Below, one piece after another: positions 1-4,918 of a DNA stretch of 5,294 bases. Each line of letters begins with the position of its first letter. The stretch's first letter is position 1. The DNA is from Bacillota bacterium (GTDB taxonomy: Bacteria; Bacillota; Clostridia; Acetivibrionales; DSM-2933), in NCBI GenBank assembly GCA_023441845.1, contig JAEZNF010000263.1, positions 1-5,294 on the forward strand, given 5' to 3'. The notes under the pieces are model-generated. The model did not search any database. It saw only the letters and a list, made by a program, of their open reading frames with translations, and was not told where the DNA came from. The translations under genes were made by a program, and so were the position numbers.

Positions 1-29
1 GATCTATATCCATCTGGATGATAACTTCA

Positions 30-227
30 TTAAAAATACCCCTGGAATAATTTATTGTCCAAGGCAGCCAACAATATGTTGACTGCTCTGGATACTGCCT
101 GACGCCGAATTGGGCAATTGCTGCCATCAGGACTCACCAGCATCGCGCAGTAAGGGGTAATTGCCATTCTTAGCTTTCCAAGGCTTGATTTTACCCCTTG
201 CCGTTCTTCATCAGTTAGATTTATCAC
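30..227 (-). CDS. small hypothetical protein (about 65 aa)
   Basis: I do not recognise this protein. The open frame can be read from a TTG at 236, but that codon is only one base from the AGGAGA at 238-243. The GTG at 225-227 lies 10 bases after AGGAGA and is the better start, giving about 65 residues beginning V-I-N-L-T-D-E-E-R-Q. It has two cysteines, a basic C-terminal half (PIRRQAVSRAVNILLAALDN, predicted helical) and no signal peptide or membrane segment. It lies downstream of dapB on the same strand. A second short frame (211-300) overlaps its start in another phase, so the two may be one frameshifted gene. Base composition is visibly richer in G+C than in neighbouring genes, which could mean foreign origin or a remnant. 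Confidence that it is expressed is modest. Confidence 0.4.
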   Translation of the reverse strand: MINLTDEERQGVKSSLGKLRMAITPYCAMLVSPDGSNCPIRRQAVSRAVNILLAALDNKLFQGYF

Positions 228-300
228 GTGTTCCAATTCTCCTAATGTAGTCAGCTGCCATCTCCAATCCTGCCATTGATCTTAGGCTACATTCATCCAT
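211..300 (-). CDS. 29-codon frame overlapping the start of the small hypothetical gene
   Basis: ATG at 298-300 opens a 29-residue frame (begins MDECSLRSMAGLEMAADYIRR) that ends at TGA 211-213, overlapping the GTG start at 225-227 of the next frame by 17 bases. The residues up to RR look protein-like, whereas the same DNA in the downstream gene's phase gives an unconvincing tryptophan-rich string. Either this is a short upstream gene translationally coupled to the next, with AGGAGA (238-243) inside it serving as that gene's RBS, or the two frames are one gene of about 90 codons broken by a single-base indel near 235. No clear RBS precedes 300. I cannot name a function. Confidence 0.25.
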   Translation of the reverse strand: MDECSLRSMAGLEMAADYIRRIGTRDKSN

Positions 301-357
301 AATTCAGTTTCACAGTAATTTCTAACCATTTAGAACTTCTCTATTTAAAAAGCTTTT

Positions 358-1224
358 TTAAAGAACTTGCATCTCATTTTCCTGCAAATAAGCTGAGTAA
401 CGTTTACCTAAGGAATTATTTCCCGCTTCAAGATAATCACCCAATACCTTTTTAAGATCAAGCACATCACTCATTTCGAAGTATCCGACCTTCCCTTTGG
501 AAAATCTGACAGCGCGAAGGGCGCCAAGGGCAAAAGCTCTACGTGAGAAGGATTCATGTGAAATTTCTATCTTATCATCCTCGCCGATAATCATTACTTC
601 ATGTTTTCCGACAACACCACCAGCTCTTACTGCTGTGATTGGTATTTGAGCATTTACATCTGAATTACCGGAAGAGGTCAATCCTTTTTCAATTTCAGCA
701 GCAATTTTCTTTGCAGTTCCTGAAGGAGCATCTTTTTTATGTTTATGGTGGATTTCGGTTATTTGAAAATCATAATTATTTAATATATTAGCTGCTAAAT
801 TGGTAAGAAGCATTAGTACATTTACTCCAAGAGTAATGTTCGGCGCATATACAATACCGTTTCTATACTTATTGGCAAGTACAAAAAGCTTTTTCAGACC
901 AATCTTAGAAAATCCGGTTGTTCCGATGACAATATTAACTTTCATTCGTGAGAATATTTTGGCATTTCTCAATGCTGCTTCCGGGCTAGAAAAGTCAACA
1001 ACTACATCAGGTCTGGACCTGAAAATGACCATTTCCAAATTTTCAGATCCTTCTATAATAATTCCTGTGCTGCTGCTTCCTATAACTTCACCCAAATCCT
1101 AACCTTTTTTATCACTGTTGGTACTGCAAATTGCTGATACAAGCTTTATATCATCCTGTTCCAATAGAACCTTTGCAATTTCCTTGCCTGTCTTACCAAG
1201 ACCCGATATGCATACTTTAATCAT
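358..1224 (-). pseudogene. dapB: dapB, 4-hydroxy-tetrahydrodipicolinate reductase, interrupted by an in-frame TAG at codon 42
   Basis: DapB reduces 4-hydroxy-tetrahydrodipicolinate with NAD(P)H in the lysine/diaminopimelate pathway, in the cytoplasm. The natural start is ATG 1222-1224, preceded by GGAGG with 8 bases of spacing. The N-terminus shows the Rossmann motif GLGKTG (residues 8-13). Codon 42 is TAG (1099-1101), and the same frame then continues to 361. Counting through the TAG, DFS is near 77-79, GTTG near 101-104, the catalytic EIHHKHKKDAPSGTA segment has H159, H160 and K163 at the positions known for E. coli DapB, and the C-terminal EMSDVLDL follows. An extra tail of about 30 residues comes after that. 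The exact register supports a single nonsense change rather than a frameshift. A TTG start 3 bases after the stop (1093-1095) would give 245 residues without the nucleotide-binding motif. The gene follows a c-di-AMP riboswitch. Alternatives are a sequencing error, stop readthrough, or reinitiation at the TTG. Confidence 0.85.
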
Positions 1225-1322
1225 CAAATATTCCTCCGTTTCGTTGTTGTAATCTGGGGGTCAAAAACTCAAGGCCTTCTCGCTTTTGGCCGTATTCCTC
1301 TTCTAGGAAATGGCTGCTAATT

Positions 1323-1351
1323 AAAAACGCTACTGTTTTTTCACAGTAGCG
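1323..1351 (-). terminator. intrinsic terminator of the c-di-AMP riboswitch
   Basis: On the minus strand, CGCTACTGT pairs perfectly with ACAGTAGCG (9 bp; arms at 1343-1351 and 1328-1336) around a 6-base loop, followed directly by five T (1323-1327). It lies between the aptamer and the dapB RBS, so it is the expression platform. Four bases of its upstream arm (1348-1351) also belong to a possible antiterminator with the aptamer. Confidence 0.9.
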
Positions 1352-1377
1352 CTAAAAGTAAAAGGGTGCAGTTAAAA

Positions 1378-1516
1378 ATGCATATCAATCACCTTCTCTT
1401 TCAACGCTTGCGAGATTAGCTGACGGATTCGGGTCGAAAGTTAACCCTACCAAGGCATATTCCTTGGACTCACCCCAAAATTGGTTCTCCCGTTCCATTA
1501 ATGGATTCAGCGCATA
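1378..1516 (-). ncRNA. ydaO/yuaA-type c-di-AMP riboswitch aptamer upstream of dapB
   Basis: On the minus strand the conserved ydaO elements appear in order: GCGCTGAATCC (about 1503-1513), GGAACGGGAGAACC (about 1483-1497), GGGGTGAGTCC (1466-1476), a CCAAGG/CCTTGG hairpin (1450-1467), GTAGGGTTAA (1441-1450), then ACCCGAATCCGTCAGCTAA and CGCAAGCGTTGAAAGAGAAGG. This class binds c-di-AMP and normally turns expression off. The 11-base segment AGCGTTGAAAG (1398-1408) can pair, with two G-U wobbles, with CTTTTAGCGCT (1348-1358), which includes the 5' arm of the terminator. This gives a simple switch: ligand holds the aptamer together and the terminator forms; without ligand the antiterminator allows dapB transcription. 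Outer boundaries are approximate. I found no clear promoter just upstream, so readthrough from the GGDEF gene ending at 1571 is possible. Confidence 0.93.
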
Positions 1517-1570
1517 AATAATAAAGTTGTATATAATTAAATAACTATTGGTTTTATCTTAACACATAAA

Positions 1571-2188
1571 CTACTTACTATATTTTTTAAACAAATCATC
1601 CAAAGCCTCACGCAGTAGAAATGCCTCTGTTTTTTCCATCTCCTTTGACAGCTCAGAAAGACGGTCAACCTGGGTTTTTGTAAAGTAACTGGATTTTAAA
1701 ACCATACTTTCTGCTTCAGATAGGCAAACCTTGTTTTTACCTAACTTTTTTGCTCTGAACATTGCACTATCGGCAACTCTGAAAAGTTCTACTACATTTT
1801 TCGTATCTCTTGGACAACTTGCTATTCCAAAGCTCAGTGTGACATATACATCTTTTTTCTTGTCTCCATCAGCAAATGTGAATGTATTATCCGATAAATA
1901 TCTTCGGATTTCTTCCATCTCCATTATGCTGCGTTCTGCTCCTTTTCCTCTTAAAAGTATTGTAAATTCATCACCATTCTTACATATCAAATCTGCCGAA
2001 CCAAGATTGTTGATAAAAACAGATGTAAGCTTTTTTACTATATCGTTACCTATTTTGTTTCCAAAAACATTGTTTACATTTTCAAAATTGTCTATATCAG
2101 CTACAACAATACTAAAAGGGCCTTCATCTCTATGAATCATTTCCTCAATATTCCTGATAATCTCATCTTTTGTTACCAGTCTATCCAT
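1571..2188 (-). CDS. degenerate GGDEF-domain protein with a putative C-terminal ribbon-helix-helix domain
   Basis: This 205-aa protein starts at ATG 2186-2188, with GGGAGA 7 bases upstream and a promoter just beyond; the frame stays open to 2302, but that extension covers the promoter. Residues about 1-155 form a GGDEF domain: DID at 31-33, signature NGDEF at 71-75, SFG at 119-121 and ADSAMFRAKKLGKNK at 139-153. In active diguanylate cyclases D-x-V-C-R-x is followed by GGDEF; here DLICKN runs straight into GDEF, so one residue of the active-site loop is missing. The guanine-binding Asp of GHxxGD is Asn (GNKIGN), and the RxxD inhibitory site is absent (GSAD). Catalysis is therefore doubtful and GTP or c-di-GMP binding is uncertain. 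Residues about 164-203 fit a CopG/Arc-type RHH: a short strand (KSSYFTKTQ), helix VDRLSELSKEMEK, a turn, then helix EAFLLREALDDLFKKY. There is no membrane segment. It could be a DNA-binding regulator; the targets are unknown. Confidence 0.85.
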   Translation of the reverse strand: MDRLVTKDEIIRNIEEMIHRDEGPFSIVVADIDNFENVNNVFGNKIGNDIVKKLTSVFINNLGSADLICKNGDEFTILLRGKGAERSIMEMEEIRRYLSDNTFTFADGDKKKDVYVTLSFGIASCPRDTKNVVELFRVADSAMFRAKKLGKNKVCLSEAESMVLKSSYFTKTQVDRLSELSKEMEKTEAFLLREALDDLFKKYSK

Positions 2189-2195
2189 ATACATT

Positions 2196-2239
2196 TCTCC
2201 CTTATATAATATACTATCAAATCCATATATATATGTCAA
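2196..2239 (-). promoter_or_regulatory. sigma-A-type promoter and RBS of the GGDEF gene
   Basis: On the minus strand a perfect TTGACA (2234-2239) is followed, after 17 bases, by TAGTAT (2211-2216, four of six consensus matches). The RBS GGGAGA (2196-2201) lies 7 bases before the ATG at 2188, so the leader would be only about 15 bases. This placement decides the start codon. Confidence 0.7.
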
Positions 2240-2346
2240 TACATTATAATAATATATAACATTTAGTTTATATATGGTTACAATAATATTATAGGAAACC
2301 AAACTTATTGGATAATATTATTATTGGCTTTAATAGCCTCCACAAT

Positions 2347-2520
2347 TCAAATAGTACTTAAAAAATTTAGATTTAAAGACTTTTTGGCAGCTATATCGAC
2401 ACAAGTTTTAGGACTTTTATCCGACATCACTATTTCATATGAGGAAATACGGTGTTTGTAGATTATGCTTCAGAGATTTGGCTCCTCAAACTTTGCATCT
2501 CCCCTTATCATGTTGCGCAT
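2347..2520 (-). pseudogene. possible transposase remnant in the debris after the truncated deacetylase
   Basis: Nothing intact lies between 2303 and 2547. One frame, from ATG 2518-2520 to TGA 2347-2349, reads MRNMIRGDAKFEEPNL, a TGA at 2470-2472, then IIYKHRISSYEI and more. The string IRGDAKFEEPNL followed by a KHRIS-like segment resembles the RGDSGFA-x-P-x-L region of IS1380/IS4-type DDE transposases. The match rests on about 12 to 20 residues seen by eye, with a stop inside, so it is weak. I saw no terminal inverted repeats or target duplication. The A/T-rich end (2283-2340) only holds repeated ataatattat strings. Confidence 0.25.
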
Positions 2521-2547
2521 GTCATTTTATAGATTTCTGCAGTATCC

Positions 2548-2757
2548 TTATATACCTGCCCCCCATGCGCAGTCAAAGGTGATAGCAACCTTTTTTTCCG
2601 GGTAATCCACTGAATATATTGGCAAATCCTTACCTTCTGAAAAGGCACTCAATACATCCGGCCGTGAAACAAGAATTGCAAATACTGTAGCTGCAATCAT
2701 AAAAAACGCCAGAATAACGGTAAATACTTTCCTTCCTTTTAAAACAAATACCTTCAT
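2548..2757 (-). pseudogene. truncated sporulation-type polysaccharide deacetylase (N-terminal 69 codons)
   Basis: ATG 2755-2757 follows GAGGAG with 9 bases of spacing. The product has a basic start (MKVFVLKGRK), one hydrophobic anchor (residues about 11-30), a short extracytoplasmic linker, and then KKVAITFDCAWGAG. This is how Bacillus PdaB-like and related clostridial CE4 deacetylases begin their NodB domain; TFD carries the catalytic-base Asp (D62). The frame then hits TAA at 2548-2550. Intact relatives continue for roughly 180 to 200 residues with the zinc-binding His-His motif, and none of that is present in the following 250 bases. The gene is therefore a 3'-truncated relic, probably from a deletion or insertion event. 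The 69-residue product could still be made but would lack the active site. Family members modify spore or cell-wall peptidoglycan. Confidence 0.8.
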
Positions 2758-2935
2758 TGTTGTGTTCTCCTCGGTTTTTAATTTTAATAAATAATATTGC
2801 TTTTATTATCCACTTATGATTGCAATCGGATTTCACTAAACTTATGAATTTCAAAAAATATTTCCCGTCTATAAACATACGAAACCTTTATAAATCTCGC
2901 ATCATAAAAAAAATAAAAAAATTTCGATTTTCATA

Positions 2936-2964
2936 TTGGTATAATATCTAAAATAAGTTATAAT
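2936..2964 (+). promoter_or_regulatory. sigma-A-like promoter for the 315-aa gene
   Basis: TTGGTA (2936-2941, four of six) is followed by a 17-base spacer and a perfect TATAAT (2959-2964). A second candidate overlaps it: an extended -10 TGGTATAAT (2937-2945) with no -35. Either leaves a leader of about 150 to 170 bases before the start at 3124. In that leader I see an inverted repeat AACACT-N8-AGTGTT (3028-3047) and no riboswitch I recognise. Confidence 0.55.
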
Positions 2965-3123
2965 AAATATAGTCCCGTACTCATAAAACTATTGAAGCTT
3001 AAATACTTATCAGGGAATAATCTTTGAAACACTCATATAATAGTGTTAGGAGCATATTTACCTGATTTTACATATATATCATAATCTGCCTGCACAAGGC
3101 AATTGTTTAAAGGGGAATTGTAT

Positions 3124-4071
3124 ATGGATACAAAAAAAGCTGCTATGAAAGGAAGTTTTAATGATCTTCTTAACCGAATCAATGTCAAAGATGGCGAAGA
3201 AAAGCTTAAGAAAGGTACAAATTCTTTAGTTCAATTTTCTAAGAATGTTACGTCAAATTTGTCCAAAAGTATTGAAAACAAGCCACAGCAAATATCCGAT
3301 ATAATTAAGTCGCTAAAGAATGAGAAGATTAAGAACCTTGAAAAACTTCTTAGAGTTGATAAATCCGAGCTGATAGCCTCAAATAAGAAAAACCGCATCT
3401 ACCGTTCAGAATCCGGCTCAATGTACATAGTAGACAAGAATATTTGGGGTGAACCTGTTAATGTTACTATCAAGGATGATAAAAAATTAGTAATAAAATG
3501 CATTAAATATTTAGATGATCAGCCGTTTCTATTCCCTGTATTCAATGAAAAGAATCTTAAAGGAAAAATTATTAATATGACCATGGAAGAAATATGGTAC
3601 CAGGACGCAGATATGATTACAGTTGTTTCTTTCAGCGGGGAATCGGCAGATTTCGTCAAGATTAAAATTACCAATATAAAAAATATGACTGATGATAAAC
3701 TTTTTGATTATATCAATAATTTCAAACTGGTCTACAAAAACAAAAAAATAAATGATATTATCACTGAAAAAGGAATTAAGATTGATGATGTTTTGATTGT
3801 TAGAAAAGGCTATATAATCGGTAAGGATCCAAAAAATAACCTCAAATCGTATGTCTTAAGCGAGGATTGCAAGATCATTGATGAAATACCCTTAAGAAGC
3901 GTTCCTAAGATGGATATGGCTGCATTAGATACTTTATTTTCAAGTGAACTGGTTGATTATATCAAATCCAACAATTACGATTATTCAAACTTCAAACAAA
4001 ACGGTGAATATATCGAATACTGGCAAACCCTTGGAAGTAAAAACATTTGCGTAGTCAGGTATAAAATATAA
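3124..4071 (+). CDS. hypothetical protein, 315 aa, family not recognised
   Basis: The start is ATG 3124-3126, with AAGGGGA 7 bases upstream; an in-frame TTG at 3103 precedes that RBS and is rejected. The protein is soluble, with no signal peptide or membrane segment, and is lysine-, asparagine- and isoleucine-rich. Residues 1-78 are predicted helical and charged, with heptad-like leucine/isoleucine spacing (NSLVQFSKNVTSNLSKSI, then IKSLKNEKIKNLEKLLRV), and may form a coiled coil. Residues about 90-205 look beta-rich (RIYRSESGSMYIVDKNIWGE, then KLVIKCIKYL and MITVVSFSGESADFVKIKI). Residues about 206-315 form a second alpha/beta part ending WQTLGSKNICVVRYKI. There are only three cysteines (126, 249, 309) and no nucleotide-binding or catalytic motif that I can name. 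It stands alone, between its own promoter and a strong terminator, so context gives no function. Composition matches its neighbours. Confidence 0.85.
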   Translation: MDTKKAAMKGSFNDLLNRINVKDGEEKLKKGTNSLVQFSKNVTSNLSKSIENKPQQISDIIKSLKNEKIKNLEKLLRVDKSELIASNKKNRIYRSESGSMYIVDKNIWGEPVNVTIKDDKKLVIKCIKYLDDQPFLFPVFNEKNLKGKIINMTMEEIWYQDADMITVVSFSGESADFVKIKITNIKNMTDDKLFDYINNFKLVYKNKKINDIITEKGIKIDDVLIVRKGYIIGKDPKNNLKSYVLSEDCKIIDEIPLRSVPKMDMAALDTLFSSELVDYIKSNNYDYSNFKQNGEYIEYWQTLGSKNICVVRYKI

Positions 4072-4084
4072 TACAGTTTAATAT

Positions 4085-4125
4085 AAGAAGGACCCTTACA
4101 AAGTAACCATATAAGGGTCCTTCTT
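4085..4125. terminator. strong hairpin terminator shared by two converging genes
   Basis: AAGAAGGACCCTTA (4085-4098) pairs over 14 bp with TAAGGGTCCTTCTT (4112-4125) around a 13-base loop. On the plus strand it ends in TTCTTTAT, and on the minus strand in TTCTTATATT. It sits 14 bases after the stop of the 315-aa gene and 19 bases after the ferritin stop, so it can end both transcripts. Confidence 0.85.
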
Positions 4126-4143
4126 TATACATTAAGTTTCTTT

Positions 4144-4665
4144 CTAAACTTGGGCTGTTCCCGCTGCCGGAGGTGTATACACTCTCTGGGCAAGTTCTGC
4201 ATCAAGCATCAGTATGCCTCTTCCATCGTCCCCAACAAGTTTTACCTTATTAAGATTATTTTCTGAGTTTGCCTCCTCTTCAGCCTGTTCGGTTACAAAC
4301 CACTGTAAAAATGCATTGGTTTTATGATCCCTTTCCTCAAGGGCTAAATCTACTATACTGTAGATGGATTTTGTCACAAACTGCTCATGCTCCAAAGTAA
4401 GCTGCATTACTTCTTCAATTGAAGCAAATTCACTCTTTGGCGCATCAATTTGTCCGAGCTTCACTCTTCCGCCAACATGGCTCACATAATTAAAGAACAT
4501 CATAGCATGATCACGTTCTTCCTGAGCCTGCACACGATAATAATTTGCAAAACCGTTAAGGTTCCTTGATGCAAAGTAAGCCTCCATAGAAAGGTAAAAA
4601 TAAGCTGAATAAAACTCCTTCTGTATCTGTTCATTAAGTTTCTGCTGCATTCTTTCACTAACCAT
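4144..4665 (-). CDS. ftnA: ferritin (bacterial non-haem, FtnA-type)
   Basis: This 173-aa iron-storage protein oxidises Fe(II) and stores it as a ferric mineral inside a cytoplasmic 24-subunit shell. It has the length usual for bacterial ferritins. The dinuclear ferroxidase ligands are all present and keep the numbering of E. coli FtnA: E17, E50, H53, E94, Q127 and E130, with Y24 nearby. The start FYSAYFYLSMEAYF, the QAQEERDHA motif and TEQAEEEA are characteristic. It lacks the axial haem-ligand Met context of bacterioferritin, and it lacks the rubredoxin tail of rubrerythrin. The C-terminal tail (about 162-173, TPPAAGTAQV) is probably flexible. ATG 4663-4665 follows AGGGG with 8 bases of spacing. 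The gene is monocistronic or preceded by a 22-codon leader frame (4710-4778), and it ends at the shared terminator. Confidence 0.97.
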   Translation of the reverse strand: MVSERMQQKLNEQIQKEFYSAYFYLSMEAYFASRNLNGFANYYRVQAQEERDHAMMFFNYVSHVGGRVKLGQIDAPKSEFASIEEVMQLTLEHEQFVTKSIYSIVDLALEERDHKTNAFLQWFVTEQAEEEANSENNLNKVKLVGDDGRGILMLDAELAQRVYTPPAAGTAQV

Positions 4666-4707
4666 AATACTATCCCCTCCATATTTTCTATCTGAAATCT
4701 ACTTCCA

Positions 4708-4719
4708 AATTATATAATT
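4708..4719. promoter_or_regulatory. A/T palindrome holding a candidate -10 for ferritin
   Basis: AATTATATAATT is a perfect 12-base palindrome 43 bases before the ferritin start. It contains TATAAT on the minus strand (4709-4714). No acceptable -35 lies 16 to 18 bases further up (TATTTT), so a promoter here would be weak or activator-dependent. It could be an operator, but in DNA this rich in A/T chance is a real alternative; it does not match a Fur box well. Confidence 0.25.
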
Positions 4720-4778
4720 AATTTACCCCCAAAAATATACTTTAAAACTTTTTTAAAATATTTTCTTAATATAGTCAC
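4710..4778 (-). CDS. possible 22-aa cationic peptide or leader peptide upstream of ferritin
   Basis: GTG 4776-4778 opens a 22-codon frame ending at TAA 4710-4712. It is preceded by AAAGGAGG (4786-4793), the strongest Shine-Dalgarno match in this region, with 7 bases of spacing. The peptide begins MTILRKYFKKVLKYIF and ends GGKLII. It has six Lys/Arg and no acidic residue, and would be an amphipathic, membrane-active-looking helix. The stop lies 44 bases before the ferritin start on the same strand, so it could be a leader peptide in the ferritin transcript or an independent small protein. AT-rich DNA yields such Lys/Ile/Phe strings easily; only the RBS argues for translation. No firm promoter was found for it. 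Confidence 0.35.
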   Translation of the reverse strand: MTILRKYFKKVLKYIFGGKLII

Positions 4779-4790
4779 AAAAATTCCTCC

Positions 4791-4820
4791 TTTACATATA
4801 TTGCTATTGAGTATGCAATA
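4791..4820 (+). promoter_or_regulatory. candidate asnB promoter with an inverted repeat in the spacer
   Basis: TTTACA (4791-4796, five of six) lies 17 bases before TGCAAT (4814-4819, four of six). The inverted repeat TATTGC-N10-GCAATA (4799-4804 and 4815-4820) fills the spacer and overlaps the -10, where a repressor would block polymerase. The -35 also overlaps the RBS of the divergent 22-codon frame. Confidence 0.45.
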
Positions 4821-4827
4821 ATGAGAC

Positions 4828-4863
4828 AAAGGCGTCCGGATTGTTAGAAGACGCCTTTTATTT
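4828..4863 (+). terminator. intrinsic terminator between the promoter and asnB
   Basis: AAAGGCGTC (4828-4836) pairs over 9 bp with GACGCCTTT (4850-4858), with a 13-base loop, followed by a T-rich run to 4863. It lies only a few bases after the predicted asnB transcription start and 56 bases before the asnB ATG. No gene ends here on the plus strand. It may act as an attenuator for asnB or end a very short RNA; a weaker T run makes it a poor terminator for the minus strand. Confidence 0.65.
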
Positions 4864-4918
4864 ATGTTAAAAAAGTTTTTGTTGATACCTGAAATTATTT
4901 ATGTAGGAGTTGATATAT

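Noticed and set aside
341..360. AAAAAGCTTTTT palindrome at the dapB stop
   Set aside because: It is too A/T-rich and lacks a GC-containing stem, so it is unlikely to terminate transcription.
800..1102. 100-codon plus-strand frame antisense to dapB
   Set aside because: It mirrors the dapB catalytic half, has no RBS and no family features; dapB motifs explain this DNA.
1225..1516. Lysine riboswitch or T-box before dapB
   Set aside because: A lysine gene makes these the first guess, but the conserved blocks match the ydaO class and neither an L-box nor a T-box sequence is seen.
1731..2135. 134-codon plus-strand frame antisense to the GGDEF gene
   Set aside because: Low-complexity Ser/Leu/Phe translation typical of an antisense shadow; the minus strand carries a recognised domain.
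2189..2302. 38-residue N-terminal extension of the GGDEF protein
   Set aside because: The extension covers a TTGACA promoter and a good RBS, and its Tyr/Ile-rich sequence reflects AT-rich intergenic DNA.
2812..2847. Direct repeat ACTTATGA, 28 bases apart, upstream of the deacetylase relic, as sporulation sigma-E promoter elements
   Set aside because: The paired -35 elements and spacing do not fit; two 8-base A/T-rich repeats can arise by chance.
2630..2878. 82-codon minus-strand frame overlapping the deacetylase start
   Set aside because: It lies in another phase over the deacetylase RBS and signal anchor, and has no RBS or recognisable motif.
2965..3123. c-di-GMP (GEMM) riboswitch in the leader of the 315-aa gene
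   Set aside because: I looked for it because of the nearby GGDEF protein, but none of the conserved GEMM blocks is present.
4500..4682. 60-codon minus-strand frame overlapping the ferritin start
   Set aside because: Out-of-phase shadow of a certain ferritin gene.
4864..4918. Asn T-box in the asnB leader
   Set aside because: The leader is under 100 bases and has no T-box motif or specifier stem.
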